Source of the DNA: Perilla frutescens
Taxonomy: Eukaryota > Streptophyta > Magnoliopsida > Lamiales > Lamiaceae
Length of the DNA stretch: 64,000 bases
Direction of reading: 5' to 3'
Assembly (NCBI GenBank): GCA_026008535.1
Contig: BRKX01000007.1
Coordinates: 6,037,001-6,101,000 of the forward strand
Positions 10,127 through 22,456 of the stretch are shown piece after piece; positions within the stretch are counted from its first letter, which is position 1; each line of letters starts with the position of its first letter. Position numbers and translations under genes: made by a program. The notes under the pieces were generated by a model. The model was not told the origin of the DNA, searched no databases, and worked only from the letters and a program-made list of their open reading frames with translations.

Positions 10127-10789
10127 AGGGAAGTTTTTGCGTTTAATGATTCATTTTCTATTGCATACCCAATATATTTATTTATTTTGATTTCGATTTC
10201 CTGTGTTTTAATTTAATTTTATCCTTGTTATTTAGAGTTTACCCTATCCAATTACAATTTATTACATTTTCTTAATGTTTATTTTTTTTTTTAAATAATC
10301 AATTAATAATTAATAATTAAATATTGAAAATAAAGTACTAAAACAGTATAAAACATCAGAATTGATAGGATGAAACATAAATGACAAGTGTAAAACAAGT
10401 AAACAACACAATAAATTTCAATTTAAGAAAAAATAAAAGAACCAAGTGTACTATCCGGAATGAAACATAAAAAGAGCTTTAAAGATCTCATCCCTAGCAT
10501 AGACATAAATACTAGATCTACTAAAGTTGTAGAGAAAAAAAAAAGGTTGTAGAAACAACTTAGTTATAGTTAACACAACACAAGCAAAGCCGATCGAAGT
10601 TCTTGAGGAAAGTGACCGGTGTTCATTGTATTCAACAAAATGTGTGGATGGCTTTTCTTTGTTTACTTCATTAATTATCGAGAAAAAAAATTCTCGCGGA
10701 GATGAAATATCTTCATTACTCAATTATATAATGAATAATCTATATATTTTCAACTCACCAGCCTCAGTAACAGAGACCTATATTTATTA
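10127..10789. promoter_or_regulatory. Upstream region of the LRR receptor-kinase gene
   Basis: The left part (10140-10450) is another copy of the dispersed AT-rich foldback family. The proximal part has a TATA-like CTATATATTT at 10740-10749, about 45 bases before the start codon at 10790, so transcription would begin only a few tens of bases upstream of the ATG. No other element was recognised. Confidence 0.4.
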
Positions 10790-11567
10790 ATGGAGACCTC
10801 TTTTTTCCCTTTCGCTCTTCTTTTTTTGATTGCAAACATCTTCTCTCTCACCGCATCTGCAACATTACTCGATTTAAAGACTGATGAAGAAGCACTGGTC
10901 GCCTTCAGAAACGCCGTCGATAAGACATCAGACCCTAACGGCGTTTTGAGCAGCAACTGGTCCACCAACACTTCCATCTGCAGCTGGATTGGAGTCTCTT
11001 GTGGCCTCCAACACCAGAGGGTCACCGCCCTCAATCTCTCGGGTTACGACCTCGTCGGAACCATTGCTCCACATCTCGGAAACTTAACGTTCCTTCAATA
11101 CCTCGACATCAGCTCCAACAATTTCACGGGCTCCATTCCCTCTCAGCTCTCGAACCTGCGCCGTTTGAAGGAGATAAACGTTGGGTTTAACAACCTCACC
11201 GGGGAAATACCATCATGGTTCGAAGGCTTATCGAATCTCCAACTTATGAATCTGAGAAACAACAGCTTCACAGGAAGAATTCCGAGTGGGATCTTCACCA
11301 ACATGTCTGTATTGATCGAGATTGACCTGAGATTTAATATGTTATCAAGCCAGCTTCCAAGTGACACGTGTCGTGATACTCCGAAACTCCGAGGAATCTA
11401 TCTGAGGGGGAATCAACTGTACGGAAAGATTCCAGCGAGTATATACAAGTGCAGAGACGTGGAGGTACTGAGCTTGGGCTCCAACCAATTCAATGGCAAC
11501 ATACCATCTGAAATTGGGAATTTAACCATGCTAACATCTTTATATATCTATTCAAACTATCTCCAAG
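10790..11567 (+). CDS. LRR receptor kinase, exon 1 (signal peptide, LRR N-terminal)
   Basis: Exon 1 encodes a signal peptide (hydrophobic FFPFALLFLIANIFSLTASA), an LRRNT_2 cap with the ICSWIGVSC Cys pair, and about seven leucine-rich repeats of the plant extracellular type (LxxLxxLDISSNNFTGSIP). The gene product would be a plasma-membrane receptor kinase of subfamily XII type (relatives: FLS2, EFR, Xa21) with the repeats outside the cell. The exon ends CTCCAAG/GTGATT at 11567 in phase 1; reading on gives a stop two codons later. All downstream exons begin in matching phase with the second base of a Gly codon. The six exons sum to 3453 nt, exactly 1151 codons including stop, so an intact 1150-residue protein is possible despite very long introns. 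Confidence 0.8.
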
Positions 11568-11703
11568 GTGATTAATAAATTCCATCAGAGATGTGGATGT
11601 TGTTGCTGCAGTCATTTATAAATCAATATATTCAAGGGAGGGAGCTTTCATATATTAACGTATACATCCAAATTAAAGTAATTACTGCTGTTCTGTCTAA
11701 TAG

Positions 11704-11847
11704 GAAATATTCCATCTTCTATCTTCAACATTTCTTCGTTGGAATTGATGGACCTCAGCCACAACAATCTGTCTGGAAGCATCCCCACAACCTTGAACAA
11801 TTTACCATTGCTCCAAGAGCTGTATCTCAGCAACAACAACTTAACAG
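11704..11847 (+). CDS. LRR receptor kinase, exon 2 (two LRRs)
   Basis: 144 nt, exactly two 24-residue leucine-rich repeats (NIPSSIFNISSLELMDLS... and ...NNLPLLQELYLSNNNLTG). It is bounded by TAATAG at the acceptor and TTAACAG/GTGCAT at the donor. Phase 1 at both ends matches exon 1 and exon 3. The ATG-initiated frame that overlaps it from 11591 is not coding. Confidence 0.75.
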
Positions 11848-11942
11848 GTGCATTCAACAACTTTAAAAAATATCTGTCTTGATATTAAATACTCCCTCAC
11901 TTTCACAGTAATTGATGGCTAAAATCCTCTTTTGCACATTTG

Positions 11943-12282
11943 TTGTTGCATTCCCTATTATTCATTTCGTTTTCTTTATTAGTTTTTTTTTTCTTTGATT
12001 TAAACATCTTATGATTTAGTTTAATTTTATACATATTATTTAGATATCATCCCATGCAATTAGAATGCATTATAATTTTTTAGTGTTTAATTTTTAATTT
12101 TTATTTATTAATTTATTATTTCAAAAATTAAATACTAAAAAATTATATTAAACTCTAATTGGGTAGAATGAACTCTAAATAAGAAGTATAAAATAAAACT
12201 AAGGAATGATAAATTTAAATCAAAGAAAAGATTGAAAATAAAATTAAAAAAATCGAGCGTGCAATAGGGAATGCAACACTAA
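11943..12282. mobile_element. Foldback MITE in intron 2 of the receptor kinase
   Basis: The ends TGTTGCATTCCCTATTA (left) and AATAGGGAATGCAACACTA (right) are inverted repeats, and the interior folds back on itself around the CAATTAG/CTAATTGGGTAGAATG signature. It is the most complete copy of the dispersed family in this window. No target duplication could be fixed with certainty. Confidence 0.65.
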
Positions 12283-12634
12283 ATGTATAATAGACAATTT
12301 CATATGAATAATTGATGTTTTCGCCTTTTAATTTTGTTACAAATTATGTGATGTTTATTTACCTTTTCACACTTTTTCTCCCAATTTTACCCCTATCAAA
12401 ACACTATAAAATCTCCTGCATTTTAACTTATGAATATTTTTATATAAAATTTGATTGAGGTGGAGAGAAAAGAGAGTATCCGTATCTCTTTTTTTACTTC
12501 TTAATTTTATTGTGTAACTTAAAACATCAATTATGTTATTATGAAATGTAGGGAGTATTATTCAACTCTCACGTTATAATTTCTAAAAAAAGAAGCATAT
12601 TCGAACTAACTGCAATTCTATTAAAAACTGACAG

Positions 12635-12706
12635 GTGGCATACCAAACGAGGTCGGAGGTCTCACATCCTTGATGTATCTGTACCTTGATCAAAACAACT
12701 TGGCAG
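12635..12706 (+). CDS. LRR receptor kinase, exon 3 (one LRR)
   Basis: 72 nt, exactly one 24-residue repeat (GIPNEVGGLTSLMYLYLDQN...), with ACTGACAG before it and TTGGCAG/GTATGA after it, phase 1 on both sides. Intron 3, which follows, is 13.7 kb (12707-26389) and contains a dead copy of exon 5 plus nested retrotransposons. Confidence 0.75.
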
Positions 12707-13544
12707 GTATGATATCTCTCTCTCTTGATATCAAATAATAAGCTTTTTTTTTATTTATTTAATCCGAATTTTTTGTCGCTCTTCATAACAAATTTCCACA
12801 AACAAACTCTAAATAAAATTCTCTAAAAATTAAATCCATATAAGATGAAATCATCATGTGGACTAAACTAAAATAAATATTTGTTATCTCAACCCGTGTT
12901 TGGAAACTTTTGTAATATGATGGAAACTATTATATCGTTTTCTTTCTCTTTTTTATTTACGGAACAAACAAAATTAATTTAAAAATGAATTATTATTATA
13001 AAAAATTCCTAACACAGAGTGGAACTACTGTGGTGCAGATTTGATGATTTCATAATCTATAAAACTGGCTGCCTTTTATGTTTCTATCATAACTTCATCT
13101 AGAAACATTCAAATAATGAATAGAAGGTTGTATTGAAAAGCTAGCTGATCAATTACCTTTTTATCAGTACTATATTACTCTAAGTATTCAAGGAGCTATT
13201 ACGGTTTGAAATAACGGTCAGAAGAACAGGGTCACATTTATAGTTGTTGATTTTCAAGAGTTTTTTTATTTAATGAACCTACTTATGTTTTAGAGCTTAT
13301 AAATAGTTGGTACTTTATAGTTGATTTCAGAATTGAGTATTTTGAATATTTTGATATTATAAAATGAGGTTACTTGTTGTTTTTCTTTGTTCCTACTTGG
13401 AAGTTGAGTTCGGAGTTCTTCTTTGTTATTTCCCTTTTCTTGTAATTCTATCCTCATCAGCAACCTCAATAGACTAGAGAATTTCATCTAAATCAATATA
13501 GGGCTCTATATACACAAGACCTCCTCATAAAAAAACACCTTTTT

Positions 13545-14162
13545 TTTTGTATTTTAAGGTAATTAACCCTTATTATCATCAAACTCAATTGATTCAAATT
13601 ACACATATTTTATTATTATCAAACAAATTATTTTAGTAACCCTTACTAAAATACCCCTCAATTTTCATTTTTAATATTTTATTTGGTATATGTTGAATAA
13701 ATTAAAAATAAAGAAAACAACAAAAAATTGTCCAATTTTAGTCACATAGGTTTAAGGTTTTCGAATTTGGTCCAACGATTTTAAGGTCAAAAGCGGGACC
13801 AAACCGAAATTTACTCAATTTTGGATAAAAATGGTAGTATGAGAACCAAAAGTGAACTAACGCATGTCCTGCGGAACCAAAATCAAAATTTACTCTACAT
13901 TTAACATTACAAAAATTCTTTTGTTTTGGAATAATTATTCACGTTTTCATTTACGCTCGTTCATAATAGCATTGCATCATCCAATATATCTTCGAAAGTA
14001 CTGCATATTAGACAAGTAGCTCTTGCAACATATGCATGAAGTATTGATTAGCAATGACCGCTATTCAAGATTATAGTCATATGTTACAGATATTATATTC
14101 TTTAAGCTAATTGATAATAATTAAAATTTTCTGAATGAAGTTGAATCGTACTCTATGGGTAC
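13545..14162 (+). repeat. Upstream copy of an intragenic duplication (intron part)
   Basis: 13545-13740 matches 25555-25745 closely, and 13890-14162 matches 26470-26570 joined to 30978-31163. The two copies therefore arose by duplication of the receptor-kinase segment that runs from intron to large exon. The upstream copy lacks the counterpart of exon 4. A small foldback remnant (13735-13890, ending CGGAACCAAAATCAAAATTTAC) sits at that point. Confidence 0.7.
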
Positions 14163-14308
14163 GTGAATTGCCAGAAGAGCTTGGTAATTTGGCATATCTT
14201 GAGGTTTTTCAGCATCCTTCCATGATTTGTTAAATGGTTCCATCCCCTCTTCCATATTCAATATCTTAACTTTGAAGATATCAGCTCTTCAGCAGAATCT
14301 GTTTTCGG
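14163..14308 (+). pseudogene. Dead copy of LRR-kinase exon 5, 5' piece
   Basis: Matches 31164-31310 at most positions (GAATTGCCAGAAGAGCTTGG and on). The splice acceptor is lost (GGTAC where the intact copy has GGTAG), and one base is missing in the CAGCATCC segment (intact CAGGCATCC), which shifts the frame. It ends exactly at the copia insertion point, TTCGG. The rest of the same exon resumes at 22457. Confidence 0.85.
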
Positions 14309-14550
14309 TGTTAAACTAAATCAAGGGTAGATAAGCAAGACAGTTTTGAAGAACAAAGTAAGAAATGGTATAGAACACTAAAGGGGTTTCACACAAAGCT
14401 TACAAAGAGATGGAAATGGAAAAGACTAACTAATGGAGGCAAGAAGCAAGTGCCCAAACATAAGGGTTACATTATGCAATACAAAAGGACAAGACTATCC
14501 TTAATGGCTAAACAATATTACATATATATTTCTAACATCCTCTCTCAAAC

Positions 14551-15705
14551 TCAAGATGTTGCTACGACGAGTATCGAGAGTTTGCCAACCAAAGCACGAA
14601 AACACAAAAGTGGAAGAGACTTGGTGAGTAGGTCAGCAATCTGCGATAAAGAGGTAATGAATGACAAGGTTAGAGTTCCTTGTTGTAAGTGGTGACGAGT
14701 GAAATGAAAATTTATCTCGATGTGCTTGGTGCGTTCATGGAAGACGGAGTTGTGAGCAATCAGGATGACACTCTTATTGTCACAGTACATCAGAGTCGGA
14801 TCAGGGATGGAGACACCTATGTCAACAAGTAACCAATGCAACCAAACAATCTCTGTGGTAGTGGAAGTCATGGCTTGATACTCAGCCTCTGTGGAAGAGC
14901 GAGAAACAACCTTTTGTTTCTTACTTTTCCAACAGATGAGGGAGTTACCAAAAAAAACACAAAGCCCAATGGTGGATTTGCGATCAATAGGATCACTAGC
15001 CCAATCAACATCAGAGAAAGCACGAAGTTCAAGAGATGATGTAGATGAATACAAAAGACTGTGAAACATTGTACCTCGAAGATAGCGAAGGATACAAAGA
15101 ACAACAGACCAGTGAATAGTGGTGGGTGAAGAGGCAAACTGACAGACAATGTGAACAGCATATGCAATGTCCATATGAGAGATAGTGAGATAGACCAAGC
15201 TCTCAACAATCGTGTAGTACAATGTAGGGTCTTCCAAAGGTGAGCCATCAGATGTGGAATACCGAACATTACCTTTCATAGGAGTATTAATGGTTCGGAT
15301 ATTAGTGAGACGAGCACACTCAAGGATGTCAGTGATGTTTTTTGATTGGGAAAAAATGTATCCCCTAAGAGACCTGCAAACCTCAATATCAAAAAAGTAG
15401 CGAAGAGGGCCCAAATCCTTCATCTCAAAACAAGATGCAAATTCTGATTTCAATGTTGAAATCCCATTTGTGTCACTCCTAGAAATAATCATATCATCAA
15501 CGTAGAAGAAGAGAAGAATAAAGCCAGAATCTGAGGTCTTAATGAAGAGGGCATGATCACAATCACTCAAACGAAAGCCAAGGGAAATGAGAACAATAGA
15601 GAAGGTTTCATACCATGAGTAACATGCTTGTTTGAGACCATATAAAGACTTATTGAGCCAGCAAACTTGCCCAACCTCGTGGGGTACCCTGGGGATAGGA
15701 ATCAT
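14551..15705 (-). pseudogene. copia reverse transcriptase and RNase H remnant
   Basis: 384 residues of RT C-terminal half and RNase H. The RT active-site motif reads FYVDDMI (about residue 68), and the LNKSLYGLKQA motif is near the start. The RNase H part keeps STEAEYQAM, YCDNKS and the terminal HIEINFHF motif. The upstream part of RT is missing from this frame: 15706-15941 continues it with stops. It would copy element RNA into DNA within the particle but is now only a fragment. Confidence 0.85.
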
Positions 15706-15941
15706 GTAAAAAGCGCATTATTAACATCTATCTAAGAAAAATCCCATTGACGAACCGTAGCAACAACAATAAGGGTATGAACTGTGGTCATCTTGGCGAC
15801 GGGAGCAAAGGTTTCCTCATAATCTAGACCATATTGTTGGGAAAAATCTTTGACAACCAACCTTGCTTTGTATCTCTCAATGGATCTATTTGCCTTTGTT
15901 TTTATTTTATAAACCCATCGAGAACCAATGGCATGTTTACC

Positions 15942-17147
15942 TCATGGAAGAGGCACCAAATGCCAAGTATTAGTCTTATGTAGAGCTTGAAGTTCATCAT
16001 GCATAGCCTGTTGCCACAAAGGATCAAGAGCAATCTCTTTGTAGGAGGTGGGTTCAAAAATTTTGTAGAGAAATGAGAGAAAAGCTGTGAATGAAGGGGA
16101 ATATGAAAAATAGGTAAAATCTGAGAGTTGAGTGGACTTACTAATACGAGTGAAATGATGAAGAGGAGGATCCACGGTCGTAAGAGGTAGAGAGGGAGCA
16201 GGAGAGGCAGGGTGGACAATATCCATGATCAACAACTGTATGTTCAAGCTCGATATCACTAGCAAATGGATCAACATATATGAGGTCGGACCTGGACACA
16301 GTGTTAGGAGAGGAGGGATAGAAAAGAGAGAAATGTGTTCAATGAAGAAAACATGACGGGAGACATAAAGCTTATGACTGACAGGATCAAAACACTGATA
16401 ACCCTTTTGACCATCCTCATAACCTAGAAAAACACACAAGGAAAAATGAGGAGATAACTTGCTGCGCTCAACATGAGGACAAAGAAGAAAGCAAGTACAA
16501 CCAAAAACTCGCAAAGAAGTATAGTCAGATGGATAACCAAAAAGTGTCTCAAAGGGAGACATACCAGAGGTATAGACAGAAGGTATTCTGTTTATCAAAT
16601 AAATAGAGGTGAGAGCAGTTTTTCCCTAAAATTAACTTGGAACAGAGGCAAACATAAGAAGGCATCGAGCTGTTTCCATGATGTGACAGTGTTTTCTTTC
16701 AGCCACACCATTTTGTTGGGGTGTGTAAGTGCAAGAACTCTGATGTATAATGCCATCACTAGCAAGCAACTCTCTGAAACTATTAGATGTGTATTCCTTG
16801 CCAAAGTCTTACCTAAAACACTTAATAATAGCTGAAAATTGAGTTTTTACAAGAGCACGAAAAGCTGTATAAATGCCCAGAAAATCAAAACGATATTTCA
16901 TAAGATAAATCCAACAGTAACATGTGTGATCATCAATGAAAGAGACATAAAATCTTGACCCCCCTTTTGTAGGAATAGGAGAGGGTCCCCAAACATCAGA
17001 GTGAATCAAGTCAAAAGGAGAAGTAGAGATAAAGGTATTATGATAAAAATGCAATGCAGAAAATTTAGCAAGTTTGCATCCATTACAAGAATAAATGTCA
17101 TGACTCTGAACAGATCCTAAGGATCCAATATTAGCCATATAGTACAA
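15942..17147 (-). pseudogene. copia integrase remnant
   Basis: Several minus-strand pieces in shifting frames. 16809-17147 has the Cys-x-x-Cys of the zinc-binding part (SCNGCKLAK) and the first catalytic Asp context (HSDVWGPSP) with a FIDDHTCYCWIY segment. 15942-16598 has the C-terminal part, including NRIPSVYTSGMSPFETLFG and VFGCTCFLL. The middle, with the second and third acidic residues, is broken between 16595 and 16835. Confidence 0.75.
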
Positions 17148-17285
17148 ATGAGAAAAGGAAACATGTCCAAGGCGAGAATGTCATAAGTAAAAATCTGAAG
17201 ATGATAGGATCAGACGAAAAGTAGATAAATCTACAGTAGAAGCAACAACTTCTGGGGTTTGAAGATGATCCAAAACATACAATCC

Positions 17286-17763
17286 TCATCCGTGCCTATG
17301 GCCTGTCCTAATCTGCCTCAGAGAACGTGGGTCCTGAATATGACAAGAAATAGAGGTAAATACGACATGAGCACCAGAATCACAAATTTTACCAATATAA
17401 GCTAAATTTAAGGCAAGTTTAGGGATGTGATACACATTTGGAAGGGAAATATTATACGAGAAGACATAACCAATTCCAGAATATGGTATGTGAGTCCCAT
17501 CAGTAGTGGCAATAGATATAGAATTAGATGGACTAATAGAAATAAAAGAATCTGCATTGGGAGATATATGGTTTATAGCTCCAAAATCTAAAACCCAAGA
17601 TGTATGAGATATACTTGTGTGGCTCGAAATGGACACACCTACTGTAGCAGACAACATGAGGTTGTTGATTGATGAATTTTTGAAATTGTTCAAGGAGGAG
17701 AGAATCTGCTGCAGGGATGGAGGAGGAAGAGGATCTAGAGTTCACAACATCAGATGGTGGCAT
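17286..17763 (-). pseudogene. copia protease remnant
   Basis: Contains WVLDFGAINHISP, the copia aspartic protease active site, in which the normal Asp-Ser-Gly has become Asp-Phe-Gly. That change alone would be expected to inactivate it. Overlapping frames at 17533-17763 show a frameshift just upstream. Confidence 0.7.
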
Positions 17764-17954
17764 GGAAACAATAACAGCATTAGGAAAAATGGATAGCCTA
17801 GGTTGTCAATGATGATACTGAGTTTGTGGAAAACTAGGACCACGTGAATCCGATGGGGTAGACTTGTTAATAAGAAGTGGGAATTGAGCCTTCCAATAGC
17901 CCAGTTGATGACAAAAGTTAACACTCATTTGGCGTTGTGGGCTTCAAGTTTGGC

Positions 17955-18420
17955 CTATGTTGATTCCTGAGAGATGGATTGTGTGGAGGTCGAGTGTGAG
18001 TAGCCAAGACAGACGGGCTTGGCAATGGAAGAATGGCTTTTATCACCGAGACTTATGTCGAACTTCTTCAGCAAGGAGCTCGCTAACCATAGAGTCAAAA
18101 GAGGGAAGTAGGCTGCGATGCAAGATATTCCTTCACAGAGCTTCAAAATCATCACGAAGAGCCATAAGAAACTGAACCAAATGTTGCTCTTTCCTTCGAG
18201 CAATATATGCAGGGAAAGATCTAAGCTCTGCAGATTCAGTAAAGGCGAGTTGGTCCCAGAGATTGGTCATAGCAGAGTAGAAATCTTGCTCACTTCTGTC
18301 CTTTTGATGGAGAGATCTAAGGTCCATCTCCAACTGGTACTACTTGGCAAAATTGGACTAAGTGTACAATCGCTCTAAGTGATCCCATACTTCCTTAGCA
18401 GTATCATACATTTCTAGTTA
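17955..18420 (-). pseudogene. copia gag remnant
   Basis: 18133-18333 encodes LRSLHQKDRSEQDFYSAMTN and LVQFLMALRDDF segments typical of copia gag (UBN2 type), followed in another frame by the 17955-18203 piece. The N-terminal part lies at 18420-18780 with stops. No intact CCHC knuckle was found. Confidence 0.65.
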
Positions 18421-18995
18421 CATACCAATCGAATTCACAACTGAATTGTTAATCCAAGTAATAAGTTTATAATTATTAACCTCGCAAACATCCATCTGCT
18501 CAACATACTTCTCATTATAAATTTGAACCGGCCTCAACAGAGTTCCACATACATATCCCCACATCATTTTACCACTTAAAAAAAAAATTATAACTTAATT
18601 TCAATAAGAATAATTCTTTCCATCCAAATGAACACTAATCGATTGCAAAGAGTCATCTCTTCCAATTGCTATATTTGAAAACCAAACAAATACCAATACT
18701 TAAAACCAAATTGAAACAACAAATAAAGATTAAACAAAGCCTTGAGAGAATAGAGGGTTACCTTGTAGGATCTGCGAATCGGTACATAATTTTACTATAG
18801 ACCAGCGATCGTTGGAGGCTAGCGTCCGTTGGAGGCCTTCAATTCACTGCATGTCCGTGCTAGCTAGAGGACAACGTCTGTTGGAGGTGTCTGCAATGCG
18901 GCCTACCCGGCATTGGCTAGAGTCCAGCGCCGGCTCAGTGACTTTAGTCGAGAGGGCAGCCCAGTGGCGGCTGGCTGGTCAACTGAATCCTCGAC

Positions 18996-21962
18996 TGATG
19001 CACTATTTTCTTATACCCAATTACTGTAACTACACATGTCAATGCAATAAAGCTATTGAATCGAGTATCGTATCCATGGGGACTGTAATTGCGATTAACA
19101 CTAAGTACTAAACTAACTTGTTTCTATTATTCATGCTACCTAATTTGTTAAGTGAATTAATCATAGGCAATTAATCAAAATTAAATTACTAAAATCAAAA
19201 TCAAATCAAATGCAAACCAAACAAGATTAAAAATGTGAACTATCAAATAACGAAACTAATTAATCCTAGGGAATGTGACATACTGTCATTTTGTGTGCAA
19301 AATTATACCCGTGGGCAAAGCCCAACAGTTGCTTAAATTTGCCCACAGAGGCTAGTATAGCGCCCAAAGGCAGATATCGTCCCACGAAGAGTCTTTAACC
19401 TTTCTATCTTCTTTGTAATTTTTGGGAAATTGTTGTGAATTAATGTCACTAATTCGTTCCCTACAACCTTCAAACTATAAATGTAATTAAATAATAACAC
19501 GGGATTAATAATATAAAATATATGTTCAAGTCAAAGATGAGTTCATTTTCGGTAGATGCATGCAATCATGGGCACAAACACATAGATACCTTGATATGAC
19601 CAGTTGGTTATAGGGAGCAGGTATAGGAATCTTACGGCCTCCAATCCCTTCTTACTGTATACACTAACAGTGATACGGTCAGCAACTCTCAGTCTCTAAC
19701 TACCCAGGACCTAAAGAAGAGAGTCATAGAGAGGGTTCGCAAGGGCAGCAACATTGAATCGGAGAGACTGAGCACTAGAACATGGGCACATCCTCGGTGT
19801 GTCCACCAAATCTACCTATACTTCATCCTCCAAGCTTTAAGGCCTGTTTTATCACTTAATAGCTCATCAAGGTACAATCGTCCTTACTTCCACCCTTACT
19901 TACATAAACAATAGTTCAATTAAGAGTGGTCAACTACCTAACCTTGCTATTACCGTGTCATTGTTCTGCCCAGAATGAAATTGGGAATCATTTTAAAGTA
20001 AATTAAGAACAATATGCCTCATGCATATTTTCTATCTCGACATGTTCACATTTGACTCGAACACGTATTTTTAGCCAGAAAACATATTCATAAATAAAGC
20101 AAAAGTAAATAAATAACTCATAGTAAAAGAAAAACAAACCAGATTAATGACTGGAACCAACTCCAGTTTGGGCAAAAATAGGTACGTGCTCCAGCTGAGG
20201 GCAAACGGCTGACTGCTGTGCAGAATATTCAAAAGCTATAAATGCAGAAAACTTAAATGCGAAAATATAAGTGATAGCGAGTGTTTCTTGAAACTGAAAT
20301 AAAGAATAATATTTATAGTTGTTGAATAGCCACATCTTGGCCCAACCCAGCCCACGCAGGGGTATGAAGTTAGTTGGAGAACACCACTTCAACTCAATGG
20401 TAATGCTCGTTGAAATTTAGGGTTTATGCTCTATGTCTTCTCTCTCCTTATCTCTTCTTTCCTCTCTCATCTATCTCTTCTTTCCTCTTCTCTCTTCTGA
20501 ACCTACCATCCCTTTATTTTCGAATTGCTGCTTACATGGATCCATGTTGTTTGAGTAGAGGTGGTTGCTGAACTTCCGCGCTAAATTCGGAATAAACTTC
20601 CAAAGCTTCAGCATCCTCCTTACGCCCTCAGTGGAGTAAGCATCATAATTATGCCCTTAATGGATCCAAACGTGCTCCTCTCTCCCCTGTCACACTTTTA
20701 TCCCTAACAAGACTCTAGATAATACTAAAAGTACTAAAAACGAGTAAAAAGACAATATAAAAAGACAAGAATTTGAGTCTATATCAAAATGCATATACAT
20801 GAATCCATTATATATTAATCAAATTCCATCAACTTCTAATTTAATCCAATTATTGACGAAGGATTATAATTCTAATTATCTATCTTCGCCAGATCTCAAG
20901 GTAAAAGTAGATTAACAAATTATCTATTACTTTCGTCTCTAGATTAATTGTTAACTCATAATATATCAACATATTTAAAACCTCATACACATCACAAGTA
21001 CGTGTATCAAATCATTCAATTTAATCTCACTAATTAATTATATCCGTCAGGACTCAAATTAATTAGCTAGCATACAATAACTATGGCCTTAAAAAGGATA
21101 ACGAGAAATCTAAACTTGAATGTTTGAACACCATAATCGGATAGAAAATTAATAAAGAATTAAATCAAACATAATTTCATACATGCTACCAAACCCCAGA
21201 ATTAATTATAAAAACTACTCGCACATAATGCAATCTAAGATAAAGAAAGAAATAAAGAAATTAAAAGACATAATTGAAATTGCAAAATATTAAAGGAACC
21301 GTAGTTGAATTATGCAAAAGAAACTTCAATCTTCAAAGTTGTAGAGAAGCATCCGTCCACGAAACTATGAAATCGAAAATAAAATGGAAATATAATGAAA
21401 AGAATCCCTCTAATTTTGACCTAAACAACCCTTTTTATACTAAGTAATAAAAACCCGGCCCAAAAGGTAAGTTCACGGGCCAAAAATACAGAAAAATGAG
21501 ATTCTCGGGCAACTCAGCGACCGACGCTGTAGAACTCGACAATCGGCAGGTAAAATACGGAGATCGGCGAGTTGGTCGGTGGATTTCACTATACTCTTTC
21601 ACACTTGCCAAGTCACTATGAAGAATCCACCGATCGATGGGTAAATCCGGAGATCGGCGAGTTGGTTGCCGATTTCTGGCACACTCCACTATTTTGCTCA
21701 ATTCTCACTCATTTCTCATCCGATTGATCCGATTCAAGTTGGAAAACTAACCCTAACTCGATCCTCTATCTGTCTAGATTATCTCGTAACTGAATTGGAT
21801 CTCAAAAATATCCCCTTTTTAGCTCAAACTTCAACAAAAAGAGCAAAATGTGAGAATGCACAATAAAAGGCGAAACTATGATCAAACACTAACTTACGCA
21901 TGCATTAACCATTAAATACCATTCAAATAAACACCAAAATGCATACAAAATCCATGTTTATA
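18996..21962. mobile_element. LTR inserted in the copia leader, itself interrupted
   Basis: The sequence from TGATGCACTATTTTC to CCATGTTTATA matches the solo LTR at 22640-24025 over its whole length, except for a 1.5-kb insertion (19276-20786). It sits between two copies of the copia leader repeat (...GGCTGGTCAACTGAATCCTCGAC at about 18970-18995 and 22012-22038). The right end is altered, so the expected TCGAC duplication is not seen directly after it. No coding frame is present. Confidence 0.75.
19271..20791. mobile_element. Solo LTR nested inside the nested LTR
   Basis: 1511 bp starting TGACATACTGTC and ending GTCTATATCA (19276-20786). It interrupts sequence that is continuous in the related copy at 22640-24025. 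The flanks GAATG (19271-19275) and AAATG (20787-20791) match at four of five bases, a slightly decayed target duplication. It has no open frame, primer site or second copy, so it is a solo LTR of an unidentified family. Confidence 0.75.
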
Positions 21963-22456
21963 GGGTCCAGCATCGGCTGAAATAGCCCAGCAATGGCTGG
22001 GGTGAGTAGCGGCTGGCTGGTCAACTGAATCCTCGACAGCAACTGAATGCCCAGTGACAACTATTGACTAACGACGACTGGTCTTTGACTCCGTTCTTTC
22101 TTTTTTCTGTCCGAAAACACCACTTTTGGCTCATACAAAAACTTGGAAAACGACGACGAACACGGCCAACCAAAAAAGTTAGATCCACGAGAAGGAGTTC
22201 AAGAATTTTAAACCTACTCTGATACCATGTTAAACTAAACCAAAGGTAGATAAGCATGCCATTGTTGAAGAACAAAGTAAGAAATGGTATAGAACACTAA
22301 AGGGGTTTCACACAATGCTGACAAAGAGATAGAAATGGAAAAGACTAACTAATGGAGGCAAGAAGCAAGTGCCCAAATATAAGGGTTACATTATGCAATA
22401 CAAAAGGACAAGACTACTCTTAATGGTTAAACAATATTACATATATATTTCTAACA

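Noticed and set aside
10451..10723. 90-residue minus-strand frame upstream of the receptor kinase
   Set aside because: AT-rich, no motif, overlaps a MITE copy and the promoter region.
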